NCBI RefSeq assembly: GCF_001667735.1
Contig: NZ_LZJN01000057.1
Location: forward strand, 22,997-86,996
Direction of reading: 5' to 3'
Origin: Mycobacterium sp. E183
GTDB taxonomy: Bacteria; Actinomycetota; Actinomycetes; Mycobacteriales; Mycobacteriaceae
DNA length: 64,000 bases
Below, piece by piece: positions 1 to 8,331 of the stretch. The stretch's first letter is position 1. The number at the start of each line of letters is the position of its first letter. The translations under genes and the position numbers were made by a program. A model generated the notes under the pieces. It was not told the origin of the DNA. It did no database searches and saw only the letters and a program-made list of their open reading frames with translations.

Positions 1-712
1 CAATCAATTCCACCACGGCGTCGACGTCGAACACCGGCACCGGCAGCATCGTCGCGCCCCGCAGGAATGACGTGATCAGCCCGGCCTTGAGGCCAAAGGT
101 GTGGAAGTAGGGGTTGATCTGCAAGTAACGATCACCCTGGCGCAGATCCGCGAGCGTCGCCCATTCCTCGTACATCCGCAGCGTCTGCCGATGGTTCATC
201 ATGGCGCCCTTCGGGCGGCCGGTCGTGCCCGAGGTGAAGATGATGTCGGCGATGTCGCTGCCGTTCACCGCCCGCTCGAACGGTGCACCGCTGGCGAGGA
301 AGTCGGACTTCAGGTCGATGACGGGCGTCCCCGCGGGCGCGGTGTAGTCCTGGCCCAGAAAGCCCTTCTGGACCAGGACGGCCTTGACCTTGCTGCGGGC
401 GATGATGTCGCCCGCTTCGTCCGGCTTGAACCGAGTGTTGACCGGCACCAGCACACCGCCCGCGGTGAGCAGCCCGAAGGCCGCGATGATCCATTCCGCG
501 GAATTCGGCGCCCAGACCGCGACACGATCGCCCTTGTCGACGCCCAGCTCGGCGAAAGCGCCTGCTGCGCAACGGATTCTGTCGACGATCTCGGTGAAGG
601 TGAAGCGCAGCGGACCGTCGACGACCGCTTCCGAGTCGCCGAAGCGGTCCGCCGCGCTCGAGACCATCGCGGGGATGGTCTCCCAATGCTGGCCGGCCGG
701 CGCGCCAGTCAC
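1..712 (-). CDS. Acyl-CoA synthetase (FadD-like), 3' part outside window
   Basis: This is the N-terminal half (about 237 residues) of an AMP-forming acyl-CoA ligase, which activates a carboxylic acid through an acyl-adenylate. The reading frame stays open to the window edge. The P-loop-like adenylation motif IIFTSGTTGRPKGAMMNH is complete, and upstream stretches such as GDRVAVWAPNSAEW and GGVLVPVNTRF are typical of the family. I chose the GTG at 712 because it overlaps the stop of the preceding amidohydrolase (GTGTGA), implying translational coupling in one operon. Substrate cannot be inferred from this part. Activation of an acid intermediate fits the catabolic neighbourhood. Confidence 0.9.
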   Translation of the reverse strand, partial: MTGAPAGQHWETIPAMVSSAADRFGDSEAVVDGPLRFTFTEIVDRIRCAAGAFAELGVDKGDRVAVWAPNSAEWIIAAFGLLTAGGVLVPVNTRFKPDEAGDIIARSKVKAVLVQKGFLGQDYTAPAGTPVIDLKSDFLASGAPFERAVNGSDIADIIFTSGTTGRPKGAMMNHRQTLRMYEEWATLADLRQGDRYLQINPYFHTFGLKAGLITSFLRGATMLPVPVFDVDAVVELI

Positions 713-1899
713 ACCGTGACGAGCCGACCGAGGTTGCCACCCATGATCTTCGCCTGGTCGTCGACGGACAGGTGCGACAGCGCGTTGACGTAGAACGTCG
801 GCTCCGCAAGCCCCTCCGGGTGCGGCCAGTCCGAGCCGTACAGCACCTGATCCACCCCGACGAGGCTGATCAGGTCGTCGATGCCGTCCTCGAAGAACGG
901 GCTGACGTGGATCCGGTTCTTGACCATCTCGACGGGGTCGCTCGGGAACGCCTCCGGCGCCTTGCGGAAGACCTCGGCGAGGCCGTCGAGCAGCGGGGTC
1001 ATCCACTTCGAACCCGCCTCGACGATCGCGACCTTCAGCTTGGGGTGGCGATAGAGCGCGCCGTGGATCACCCACGAGCCCACCGCATCCTGGATCGGCC
1101 GCCACTCGTTGAGGATGCCCATCGCGTTGGTCTGGAACGGCAGCATTTCCTGTTCGGCCCCGTCCCACTCGGAGGTGTAGCGGGAGTAGCCGCTGTCGCT
1201 GGAATGCATGCCGACCAGGACGTCGTGCTCGACGACGCGCTCCCAGAACGGGTCGAACTCCGGCAGGGCGAACGACCGGGGGCCGCGGAAGCCGGGGACC
1301 GGAGCCGGGCGCACCAGAATGCAGCGGGCACCGCGCTTGACCGCCCATTCCAGCTCCTCGATCGCCTTCTCGACGATCGGCAGGGTGATGACCGGCGTGG
1401 TGAAGATGCGGTTCTGGTAGTTGAACCCCCAGACGTCGTCGAGCCACTCGTTCAGCGCGTGGACCAGGACGTGGATGGCGACCGGGTCGTCGCGCAGCCG
1501 CTCCTCGAGCAGGCTGGCCAGCGTCGGGAACATCAGGGTGCGGTCCAGACCCAGCTCGTTCATCTTCTCCAGCCGCGGGCCGGGTTCGAAGAACGCCGGA
1601 ATCGCGCGCATCGGCTCGCCGAACAGTTCGCGCTTGGATTTGCCCTCCGGGTTGCCGTACTTGAAGTACTCCTCCCAGGCGCCCGGCCGGGCGACGACCT
1701 CGAAGGTCGGGTTGGGGATGTAGTTGCTGATGTGGCCGCGGATCGCGATCTTCGTCCGCCCGTTGACCTGCACGTACTGGACGTAGTCCTGGTACGCCTT
1801 GGGCAGGTATTTGGTCAGCGCCTCCGGCGGCTCGTAGAGGTGGTTGTCCGCGTCAAAGATCGGGAACGGGACGTCTTCACGATGCGACAACTGGCCCAT
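709..1899 (-). CDS. Amidohydrolase-family metalloenzyme (Amidohydro_2)
   Basis: This 396-residue protein belongs to the amidohydrolase 2 group, TIM-barrel metalloenzymes that include decarboxylases and hydrolases of small ring acids. Visible motifs are the N-terminal metal strand FDADNHLYEP (D-N-H instead of the usual HxH), HSSDSG in the middle, GSDWPHPEG near residue 360, and a C-terminal GGNLGRL. It is first in a unit with the downstream fadD-like gene, overlapping its start. A 15-bp perfect palindrome lies 22 nt upstream of the start. Three further members of this group occur in the window (32395, 33525, 50668). The exact reaction is unknown. Confidence 0.9.
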   Translation of the reverse strand: MGQLSHREDVPFPIFDADNHLYEPPEALTKYLPKAYQDYVQYVQVNGRTKIAIRGHISNYIPNPTFEVVARPGAWEEYFKYGNPEGKSKRELFGEPMRAIPAFFEPGPRLEKMNELGLDRTLMFPTLASLLEERLRDDPVAIHVLVHALNEWLDDVWGFNYQNRIFTTPVITLPIVEKAIEELEWAVKRGARCILVRPAPVPGFRGPRSFALPEFDPFWERVVEHDVLVGMHSSDSGYSRYTSEWDGAEQEMLPFQTNAMGILNEWRPIQDAVGSWVIHGALYRHPKLKVAIVEAGSKWMTPLLDGLAEVFRKAPEAFPSDPVEMVKNRIHVSPFFEDGIDDLISLVGVDQVLYGSDWPHPEGLAEPTFYVNALSHLSVDDQAKIMGGNLGRLVTV

Positions 1900-1921
1900 G
1901 GAATCCTCCTTCTTGATTTAC

Positions 1922-1936
1922 GAGAATACTATTCTC
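1922..1936. promoter_or_regulatory. Palindromic operator candidate, copy 1
   Basis: GAGAATACTATTCTC is a perfect 7+1+7 palindrome 22 nt before the amidohydrolase start at 1899. The same consensus GAGAAT-N3-ATTCTC recurs at 29947, 52342, 59787 and 60629 and, with one mismatch, at 32213. Its size and symmetry suit a TetR-family dimer, and its position suits repression. Confidence 0.75.
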
Positions 1937-1984
1937 TACGGGCGTCGAATCGCAACGCCGCCCGCCGATTGCGGTTCCGAGCGG

Positions 1985-2407
1985 TCAGCAGGTGACGACG
2001 ATTTTGAACGTCGCGGTGGCCGGCTCACCGGGTTTGTCGGTCTTGTAGCCGTTGGCGGTGCCGCTGACGGTGAACTTGTCACCGGTAACGCTCAGGTCGG
2101 CGTTGCCGCCGTCGCCCCGGGAGTACATCCCGCTGAACCCGCCCAGGTTCTGGATGCGGACGGACTCGGCGGACGCGGGTTGCGCGTTTTCGTCGATGAC
2201 GATCTTGGCGCCGGCGAAGTTGCCGCCGATGTCGATCGTCCGGGTCCACTGCAACTGGCCGCACTTCACGATGTGGAAGGTCCGGTCGTTACCGTCGACC
2301 GTCACCGAGGCGGTGCTGGAGATCTGGGTCGACGGTCGCGACGCGCAACCCGCAACTGCGGCGACGGCCAGTGCCGCCGCGACCGTGGCCACGCTTCGAT
2401 CCAGCAC
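1985..2407 (-). CDS. LpqH-family (19 kDa antigen-like) lipoprotein
   Basis: A 140-residue exported lipoprotein. The N-terminus is a short hydrophobic signal ending in a lipobox VAGC, with Cys21 as the lipidation site. The mature part resembles the mycobacterial LpqH family: a VTVDGND strand, an internal IDIGGNF stretch, the SGMYSRGDGGNADLSV region, the VSGTANGY stretch and a closing FKIVVTC. Two Cys besides the lipobox are placed as expected for the conserved disulfide. These proteins sit on the cell surface and their biochemical role is not settled. Start is GTG at 2407. It lies between two palindrome-controlled units and is probably transcribed alone. Confidence 0.85.
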   Translation of the reverse strand: MLDRSVATVAAALAVAAVAGCASRPSTQISSTASVTVDGNDRTFHIVKCGQLQWTRTIDIGGNFAGAKIVIDENAQPASAESVRIQNLGGFSGMYSRGDGGNADLSVTGDKFTVSGTANGYKTDKPGEPATATFKIVVTC

Positions 2408-2460
2408 CGAGCACCCCTGTCTTCGTTGACGATAGCCCTTCGGCCTGCGACGACGATGTT

Positions 2461-2479
2461 ATTCTCGCACCGAGAGAAT
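2461..2479. promoter_or_regulatory. Inverted-order palindrome (ATTCTC-N7-GAGAAT)
   Basis: ATTCTCGCACCGAGAGAAT carries the same half-sites as the recurring 15-bp palindrome but in reversed order with a 7-nt spacer. It lies 39 nt upstream of the enoyl-CoA hydratase start. A similar arrangement, CTTCTC-N7-GAGAAT, is at 52065. Confidence 0.5.
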
Positions 2480-2518
2480 GCCAATATCGTGCATTTTCAT
2501 CCGAGGAGCGAATGACGC

Positions 2519-3265
2519 ATGGTGGACCTGGAGATCGACGACGGGTTGGCGGTGCTGACCATCGATCGCCCGCAAGCGCGCAATGCCATCGCGCTGGACA
2601 CCATGCAGCAGCTGGAGAAGGCGCTCGACGCGGCGGCGGGCGCCAAAGCCCTGGTGATCAAGGGCGCGGGTGATCGGGCCTTCGTATCCGGCGGCGACCT
2701 CAAGGAGTTGCGCGCACTGCGGACGGAAGAGGATGCCGCGGCGATGGCCAAGCGGATGCGAGCGATATGCGACCAATTGGCCAGCTTCCCGGCGCCGGTG
2801 ATCGCCGCGCTGAATGGCCACGCCTTCGGCGGCGGCGCCGAAGTCGCGGTCGCGGCCGACATCCGGCTGGCGGCCGACGACGTCAAGATCGCCTTCAACC
2901 AGGTGGAGCTGGAGATCATGCCGGCCTGGGGCGGCGCCGAGCGGCTGGCCGCGCTCGTCGGCAAGAGCAGGGCGCTGTTGCTGGCCGGCACCGGAACCGC
3001 CCTCACGGCGGCCGAGGCGCAACGAGTCGGCCTGGTCGATCGGGTGCTGCCGCGCGCGGAGTTCGACGCGGGATGGCAATCCGTCGCCAGGTCGTTGGCC
3101 CGGCACCCGGCGACCGAGATAAAGCGCGTAATCAGCGGGGTTTCGGCCGACGAAGCGATAGCATCCTTTGCGCGGCTGTGGGTCGCCGACGCACACTGGC
3201 GGGCCGCGGAGCGAGTCATGAACCGCACCACGAGTGCGGGACGGGCGGCTGGAGGAGCGAGATGA
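2519..3265 (+). CDS. Enoyl-CoA hydratase/isomerase family protein
   Basis: A 248-residue crotonase-fold protein, the usual length for a short-chain enoyl-CoA hydratase or isomerase. The CoA-binding and oxyanion regions are visible as DRAFVSGGDLKEL (about residue 52) and NGHAFGGGAEVAVAADIR (about 98). The position that is Glu in classical hydratases reads NQVELEIMPAWGG, so an acidic residue is available, but hydratase versus isomerase cannot be decided. ATG at 2519 is preceded by GAGGAG. The stop overlaps the next start (ATGA), so the two are cotranslated. A reversed-order palindrome lies in its leader. Confidence 0.9.
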   Translation: MVDLEIDDGLAVLTIDRPQARNAIALDTMQQLEKALDAAAGAKALVIKGAGDRAFVSGGDLKELRALRTEEDAAAMAKRMRAICDQLASFPAPVIAALNGHAFGGGAEVAVAADIRLAADDVKIAFNQVELEIMPAWGGAERLAALVGKSRALLLAGTGTALTAAEAQRVGLVDRVLPRAEFDAGWQSVARSLARHPATEIKRVISGVSADEAIASFARLWVADAHWRAAERVMNRTTSAGRAAGGAR

Positions 3266-3690
3266 CGGACAGACGATTGGGCGTGGGCGCAGCGACCCTG
3301 TCGGCGTTGCTGGTTGGTGCGACCGGTTCGGTCGTGAGCGCCGCGCACGCCGTCGCCGACCCGGCGATGCACCACGTCAAGTACACCGTCACCGCGCAGA
3401 ATCCGATCTACACCGACATCTACTACCTGGACCACCAGCCGGAGAAGTTCTCCGACTACAGCCACAACCCCTACTCCTTCACGCCGCACGTCGATGTCGA
3501 TCTCGGCCCGGGCAAACCGTGGAGCTTCGACCTGGACATGTCCAACCCCGATGACTACGCGATGGTCGTGGCGAGCACGGGCACCGAGCCCGGCACGCCG
3601 GGGCTTCACTGTGATCTGGCGGTGGACGGAGCCGTCGTCGTGTCCAAGGACGGCCCCAAAGGCGTGCTCTGCTCGCTGCGCAACTGGTGA
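3262..3690 (+). CDS. Secreted MmpS-like small protein
   Basis: A 142-residue protein with an N-terminal signal region (LGVGAATLSALLVGATGS and AxA-type sites near residue 30) followed by a beta-rich domain. The pattern VKYTVTAQNP, IYYLDHQ, KPWSFDLDMS, HCDLAVDGAVV and a terminal CSLRNW resembles the periplasmic domain of mycobacterial MmpS proteins, but it is encoded without an MmpL partner. Two Cys near the C-terminus could pair. It overlaps the preceding hydratase by 4 nt, and its last 85 nt are antisense to the TetR gene. The MmpS relation is by eye only. Confidence 0.75.
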   Translation: MTDRRLGVGAATLSALLVGATGSVVSAAHAVADPAMHHVKYTVTAQNPIYTDIYYLDHQPEKFSDYSHNPYSFTPHVDVDLGPGKPWSFDLDMSNPDDYAMVVASTGTEPGTPGLHCDLAVDGAVVVSKDGPKGVLCSLRNW

Positions 3691-4316
3691 ACTACCCAGG
3701 TCGGCGGGACATCCTCGATCGGTCGCGGCTCGCCCTCTAGGCGACGCAGGTATTGCTCGACCAACTCCACGGTCTCGGCGTGACCGCCGGACATGCCGAT
3801 CGCCTGCTCGAGCACCAGCATGCGCGACAAACTGGTCATCAACACCGTCCAGACCACCGCCGGCACGTCCTCGTTGCCCGCGCCGTAACGCTGCAACGCG
3901 GCGGCCACCGCTTTGCGCTGCTCCTCGCGGAAACGTTCGGCGTAGTAGGCGATTTCGGCCCGCATGTCCTTGCGATGATTGGCCAACGCCATGAATTCCA
4001 TCGAAATCCGGGTGAAGCCCGGATCGGTGCCGAACCGCCAGAGCGCCCACAAGGGTTGCGGCGATTGCAGCAGCTGGGCCTGCGCCTGCAGTCCTTCGTC
4101 GGCGCGGCGGCGGAAGACCTCCAGAAACAGCTCCTCCATGGTGCGGAAGTAGTAGTGCACCAACTGCGGTTTCAGCCCCGCCTTGTTCGCGAGGCGGCGT
4201 GACGTCACGGCGGCATAGCCCTCTTCGAGCATCAGCTGCTCGGCCGCGTCGAGCAGCAGGCCGCGATTCTTCGCGTCCGGCGCCCCGATCCGGCGGGCCG
4301 CAGAAGCAGATGTCAT
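3606..4316 (-). CDS. TetR-family transcriptional regulator
   Basis: A 236-residue TetR regulator. The DNA-binding helix-turn-helix is clear at about residues 32-60 (TSRRLANKAGLKPQLVHYYF), followed by a variable helical ligand domain. The C-terminal 30 or so residues (low-complexity Ser/Thr/Pro) overlap the convergent secreted-protein gene by 85 nt. The gene is divergent from the P450 at 4522, with a double TGCTnAGCA site between them, so it probably controls that P450 and itself. The effector is unknown. Confidence 0.9.
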   Translation of the reverse strand: MTSASAARRIGAPDAKNRGLLLDAAEQLMLEEGYAAVTSRRLANKAGLKPQLVHYYFRTMEELFLEVFRRRADEGLQAQAQLLQSPQPLWALWRFGTDPGFTRISMEFMALANHRKDMRAEIAYYAERFREEQRKAVAAALQRYGAGNEDVPAVVWTVLMTSLSRMLVLEQAIGMSGGHAETVELVEQYLRRLEGEPRPIEDVPPTWVVHQLRSEQSTPLGPSLDTTTAPSTARSQ

Positions 4317-4420
4317 GCCGTCACTCCATGCTCTCGAGATTCCGGTGTCGACCTAGTCAAATCGTAGCCAGGTCATCGCTCTGCCCCGGCGTTGCGATCT
4401 TGACCCTGACATTACCGCCA

Positions 4421-4440
4421 TGCTAAGCAGGTGCTCAGCA
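4421..4440. promoter_or_regulatory. Tandem TGCTnAGCA operator candidate
   Basis: TGCTAAGCAGGTGCTCAGCA holds two 9-bp near-palindromes TGCTnAGCA repeated at 11-bp spacing. The full 20 bp is itself symmetric at 16 of 20 positions. It is located in the divergent region between the TetR gene (3606-4316) and the P450 (4522), the usual place for an autoregulatory TetR operator. Confidence 0.5.
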
Positions 4441-4521
4441 CATTTCGGTTTCGAGATCGCGCGGCCCCATGCCCCTGCCGCCGAACACAGCCGGTAATCC
4501 AAGCCAGGGAGACGCAATCCG

Positions 4522-5814
4522 ATGAGCGATTACGAGTCGATCGACTTCTTCACCGACCCGTCTCTGGTGCCCGATCCGCACCCCTACTTCGATTACCTGC
4601 GCAGCCAGAACCCGGTGTTGCGGCTGCCGCACTATGGCGTCGTCGCGGTTACGGGCTACGACGAAGCCTGCGAGATCTACAAGGATCCCGACACGTTCTC
4701 CAACATCGTCGCGCTGGGCGGCCCGTTCCCGCCGCTGCCGTTCACGCCCGAAGGCGACGACATCAGCGCCCAGATCGATGCGCACCGCAGCTCCTTCCCC
4801 ATGTTCGAGCACATGGTCACCATGGATCCGCCGGACCACACCAAGGCCCGGTCCGTGCTGGCCAAGCTGCTGACCCCCAGCCGGCTGAAGCACAACGAGG
4901 AGTTCATGTGGCGCCTGGCCGACCGGCAGCTCGACGAGTTCCTGCAGAACGGCGAGTGCGAGTTCATCGCCGAATACTCAAAGCCGTTCGCCACCTTGGT
5001 GATCGCCGACCTGCTCGGCGTGCCCGAGGAAGACCACAAGGAGTTCCGCTCAGTCCTCGGTGCCGATAGGCCCGGTCGAGTGGGCGCCCTCGACCACGAG
5101 TCGGTCGGCATCAACCCGCTGGAGTGGCTCGACGACAAGTTCTGCAACTACATCGAGGACCGGCGGCGCGAGCCGCGTAACGACGTGTTGACCTCGCTCG
5201 CCTCGGCGAAGTATCCGGACGGGTCGACGCCCCCGGTGATCGAGGTGGTCCGCTCGGCGACGTTCCTGTTCGCCGCGGGCCAGGAGACGACGGCCAAGCT
5301 GCTCAGCGCGGCACTTCAGGTGCTCGGTGACCGACCGGACATCCAGCAGGAGCTGCGCGAGGACCGCAGCCTGATCCCGGGGTTCATCGAGGAATCGTTA
5401 CGGATGGACAGCCCCGTCAAGAGCGACTCGCGGCTGGCCCGCAAGGCCACCACCGTCGGGGGTGTCGACATCCCCGCCGGCACGGTGGTGATGATCCTGC
5501 CGGGCGCCGCGAACCGCGACCCGCGTCGGTTCTCCAACCCGCACGAATTCGACCTGCGCCGCAAGAACGTTCGCGAGCACATGGCGTTCGCCCGGGGTGT
5601 CCACTCCTGTCCGGGCGGTCCGCTCGCCCGAGTCGAGGGCCGCGTTTCGATCGAACGCATCCTGGACCGGATGCCGCACATCGAGATCGACGAAGCCCAT
5701 CACGGCCCGGCCGCCGAGCGTCGCTACACCTACGAGCCGACGTACATCCTGCGCGGCCTGAGCGAACTCCACCTCACGTTCACCACCGCGGACGCGGTCG
5801 CGGTCGCGGGCTGA
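4522..5814 (+). CDS. Cytochrome P450 monooxygenase
   Basis: A 430-residue soluble bacterial P450. Signature elements are the I-helix oxygen-activation motif AGQETT (252-257), ExxR (E291-R294), and the heme loop FARGVHSCPGG with the axial Cys363. It requires a ferredoxin and reductase, neither of which is adjacent; ferredoxins occur elsewhere in the window. It is a close paralog of the P450 at 44794: motifs fall at identical positions and both end with a YxPTYILRGLxELHLxFT stretch. Substrate and CYP family are not assigned. Probably controlled by the divergent TetR gene. Confidence 0.95.
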   Translation: MSDYESIDFFTDPSLVPDPHPYFDYLRSQNPVLRLPHYGVVAVTGYDEACEIYKDPDTFSNIVALGGPFPPLPFTPEGDDISAQIDAHRSSFPMFEHMVTMDPPDHTKARSVLAKLLTPSRLKHNEEFMWRLADRQLDEFLQNGECEFIAEYSKPFATLVIADLLGVPEEDHKEFRSVLGADRPGRVGALDHESVGINPLEWLDDKFCNYIEDRRREPRNDVLTSLASAKYPDGSTPPVIEVVRSATFLFAAGQETTAKLLSAALQVLGDRPDIQQELREDRSLIPGFIEESLRMDSPVKSDSRLARKATTVGGVDIPAGTVVMILPGAANRDPRRFSNPHEFDLRRKNVREHMAFARGVHSCPGGPLARVEGRVSIERILDRMPHIEIDEAHHGPAAERRYTYEPTYILRGLSELHLTFTTADAVAVAG

Positions 5815-5815
5815 A

Positions 5816-6103
5816 TCAGAGGTACAAGCCGACGAAGTAACAGCTGAGCAGGGCGACGCCCATCAGCAGCACCCACGCGTCCATAAGCCGGCACAGCAGC
5901 ACGGGAGCGTTGCGCACCTCCATGAACTCTCGAAAAATGATGCGCACCTTGACAAGTGCGATCACGATGACGCTCGACGTGACCACCGCGCTGGATCTCA
6001 GCGATCCGCCCGCGGAATGGTCTAGCCACAGATAGGTCAGCGTCAGCGACGCCAGGATCAGCCACACCACCAGCAGCCGTTTGTTGAATTTGATTCCGAT
6101 CAC
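5816..6103 (-). CDS. Cytochrome c oxidase subunit IV-like (NorF-like) membrane protein
   Basis: A 95-residue protein with three predicted membrane segments (LLVVWLILASLTLTYLWL, SSVIVIALVKVRIIF, and LMGVALLSCYFVGLYL). The motif VKVRIIFREFMEVRNAP is typical of the prokaryotic subunit IV / NorF family. GTG at 6103 overlaps the stop of the subunit III-like gene (GTGA), so it is the last gene of a coupled four-gene operon. No catalytic heme-copper subunit is present nearby. Confidence 0.75.
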   Translation of the reverse strand: MIGIKFNKRLLVVWLILASLTLTYLWLDHSAGGSLRSSAVVTSSVIVIALVKVRIIFREFMEVRNAPVLLCRLMDAWVLLMGVALLSCYFVGLYL

Positions 6104-6696
6104 CTCACCACATACAGCAACGCGAAGATGAGTACCCACAGGAAATCGACGGTGTGCCAGTAGGTCGCGCAGGTTTCGACGAGCTGCTGAGATTCCCGCG
6201 TTTCGTGGGCTTTTCGCGCCTTCCCGCGAAGTTGGTAGACGATGACGCCGAGGGCGACGAAACCGATCAGCAGGTGTACGAAGTGGATGCCGGTGAGGAA
6301 GAAATAATAGGTGAAAAAATCGTTGCTGCCCAAACCGTTACCCGTGCCGACCAGTCGGGCCCACTCGAAGACCTTGCCGAGCAGGAAGACCACCGCGAAC
6401 CCCGCCGTGATGAACGCGTCCCGCAGTGCCGCCGGGTAGGCGCCGGCGCGGGCGGACTGGACACACCGCGCCACCGACCACGAGCTCAGGAGCAGGACAA
6501 GGGTGTTGAATACCCCGATGCGCAGGTCGAGGTGCGCCTGCGACTGCAGAAACAGCTCGGGATCGCGAGCCCGGGAGAACAGATAGAAGCCGAAATACGC
6601 TGTGAAGACCAGTGTCTCGAACAGCACGAAGGCCCACATGTCGGGTTGACCGGGCACGAATCTGGATCGTTGGTTCTCGTCGGCCACCTCGGTCAT
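6100..6696 (-). CDS. Heme-copper oxidase subunit III-like (NorE-like) protein
   Basis: A 198-residue membrane protein of the cytochrome c oxidase subunit III superfamily, with five or so hydrophobic helices. Family hallmarks include PDMWAFVLFETLVFTAYFG near the start, GKVFEWARLV, FFLTGIHFVHLLIGFVALG and a terminal YWHTVDFLWVLIFALLYVVR. Its start overlaps the preceding stop by one base (TGATG). Lack of subunits I and II in the window suggests an accessory NorE-like role or supply to an oxidase encoded elsewhere. Confidence 0.85.
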   Translation of the reverse strand: MTEVADENQRSRFVPGQPDMWAFVLFETLVFTAYFGFYLFSRARDPELFLQSQAHLDLRIGVFNTLVLLLSSWSVARCVQSARAGAYPAALRDAFITAGFAVVFLLGKVFEWARLVGTGNGLGSNDFFTYYFFLTGIHFVHLLIGFVALGVIVYQLRGKARKAHETRESQQLVETCATYWHTVDFLWVLIFALLYVVR

Positions 6697-7508
6697 CAGG
6701 CAGCTGCCTCTTTTGCCGGCAGCTTGGGCAGTGGTCCGGTACCGAAGTCTTCGCGGCGGATCATTTGAAATAGCATCACGATGAAAGTGACTTGGTAGAC
6801 GCCGAATACGACCATGTCCAGCCACCAGGCAATCTCGCCGTCCCACGCGAACACGCCGCGCCGGAAGATCCAGCACGGTGCCACCACCACCTCGGTCAGC
6901 GCGTTGCACAGGTTCAAATACCCGAACCACTTGGGGAACACCCGATTCTTGTCGAGCAGGATGGCGACCATCCAGATCAGCGAGCCGATCAGGAACACCC
7001 CCATGGTGCCGTCGAAGGACAAGAAGGCGAAGTCGTACAGCCAGCCGATCGCCTCGGGGTCGCGCTCGGGTCGCAGGGTGCCGACGATCAGCGCGATGTT
7101 GAGCAGCAGCATGCCGGGAACAGCGCTGAGCGAATAGATGAGCAGATATGAATACGCGAAGGCGCGGCTGACCGACATGCGCCGCATCGAGTACGCGATG
7201 ATCGCATTGTTGAACGCGATCATGCCGCTGATCGCGAAGATGATGCCGAAGCCGACCGGTATCCCAAGATGGCGCTCGGAGAACCAGTGCGCCTGCGTGG
7301 CGAGATCCCAGGTGGGCTCCGGCGGGGGCTGGACCTGCGCCACGATGAAGAACATCGGGAAAAAGATGGTGTAGAACACCATCAGGGCCCCCCACGCCAA
7401 CCACAGTTCTCGCTTGGGGTTATGCCTGATGTGCCAGCGGATTCGCTCGGGCAGCGAGCCCGCGGGGGGTGGGGCCGGGGAAGTCGGCGGTGTGATCACC
7501 GCGCTCAT
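6696..7508 (-). CDS. Polytopic membrane protein of the oxidase-like operon (A)
   Basis: A 270-residue protein with a Pro-rich cytoplasmic N-terminus and about six hydrophobic segments, for example LAWGALMVFYTIFFPMFFIV and GIPVGFGIIFAISGMIAFNN. It looks like a paralog of the next upstream gene product: both share an aromatic, Asn-containing YLNLCNAL / YFNLLVAAA helix and matching order of segments. I do not recognise a named family. The ATG at 7508 overlaps the upstream stop (ATGA). It may form a complex with the subunit III/IV-like proteins encoded downstream. Confidence 0.75.
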   Translation of the reverse strand: MSAVITPPTSPAPPPAGSLPERIRWHIRHNPKRELWLAWGALMVFYTIFFPMFFIVAQVQPPPEPTWDLATQAHWFSERHLGIPVGFGIIFAISGMIAFNNAIIAYSMRRMSVSRAFAYSYLLIYSLSAVPGMLLLNIALIVGTLRPERDPEAIGWLYDFAFLSFDGTMGVFLIGSLIWMVAILLDKNRVFPKWFGYLNLCNALTEVVVAPCWIFRRGVFAWDGEIAWWLDMVVFGVYQVTFIVMLFQMIRREDFGTGPLPKLPAKEAAA

Positions 7509-8290
7509 GCGCCAACCAATTCGCCTGCGGGCCCGTGGTTCTCGGCGCGCTCGCGATATAGGGCACGCGCCAGGACAACGCCCATCACGACGATCCAGAC
7601 GGCGATCGCAGCGTTTTTCACCCAGAACGACAGGAAGCCGTCCCACGCCAGCGGCCCGGTCAACGAGACGCCGACGAACGCGGCGGGGACCAATGCGGCT
7701 GCCACCAGAAGGTTGAAGTAAGCCACCCAGCGACCGAAGACCGGGCGCGGCTGATCATCGAAATAGATTGCCAGGGCGAGGATCACGCTCTGGCCGATCA
7801 GGAAAGGAACCAGGATCGTGAAGGTGATCCAGCCGAAGTCGTTGAGCAGCTGGGTCAGCCCGGGGCTGCGTTCCGGACGAAAGGCGGCCAGTAACCAGCA
7901 GACGTTGGCGACGAGGAAGAGGGTCGGGCCGCCGGCCGCACAACCCAGCATCGCGTAGGAGAAGATCGGCGTCCGGTGCGCCATCCGGCGGATCTGCAGC
8001 ACGATCAGGGCCAGGATCGGGATCAGGCATACGCCGAACCAGTTGAACACGATCATGCTGTACCGGATCTCCGGCAGGTGGGCCGGATCGCGATAGAACG
8101 CGGCGACCTGTTCCGCGGACATCGACGGTGACATCGGCGGGTTGAAACCCGGGAAGAGAAGGAACGAGGTGATCCACAGGATCAGGGCCGCGGGCAGAGT
8201 CCACAGCAGGATCAGCTCACCGTCGGTCCGCCGCTGCGCGGCCCGCGTCCTCCCCCGGCCCGGTGCATCGCCCCCGTCGGCGTCGGACAT
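7505..8290 (-). CDS. Polytopic membrane protein of the oxidase-like operon (B)
   Basis: A 261-residue protein with a charged N-terminus (about 25 residues) and six hydrophobic segments, starting with ELILLWTLPAALILWITSFL. A loop after helix 1 (MSAEQVAAFYRDP) is probably extracytoplasmic. I preferred ATG 8290 over GTG 8296 because a GGGAGGGG ribosome-binding site sits at correct spacing for the ATG. First gene of the operon and divergent from a TetR gene with a 26-bp palindrome between them. Function unknown. Confidence 0.75.
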   Translation of the reverse strand: MSDADGGDAPGRGRTRAAQRRTDGELILLWTLPAALILWITSFLLFPGFNPPMSPSMSAEQVAAFYRDPAHLPEIRYSMIVFNWFGVCLIPILALIVLQIRRMAHRTPIFSYAMLGCAAGGPTLFLVANVCWLLAAFRPERSPGLTQLLNDFGWITFTILVPFLIGQSVILALAIYFDDQPRPVFGRWVAYFNLLVAAALVPAAFVGVSLTGPLAWDGFLSFWVKNAAIAVWIVVMGVVLARALYRERAENHGPAGELVGA

Positions 8291-8331
8291 CTGCACCCCT
8301 CCCGAAATCGGCTACACACACGGCTCGTCAG

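Noticed and set aside
772..1995. Long plus-strand frame opposite the amidohydrolase
   Set aside because: Arg/Asp/Val-rich shadow of the minus-strand gene with no family motifs.
2497..4050. Long minus-strand frame across the enoyl-CoA hydratase and secreted gene
   Set aside because: Composition is that of an antisense shadow; the plus-strand genes have clear motifs and ribosome-binding sites.
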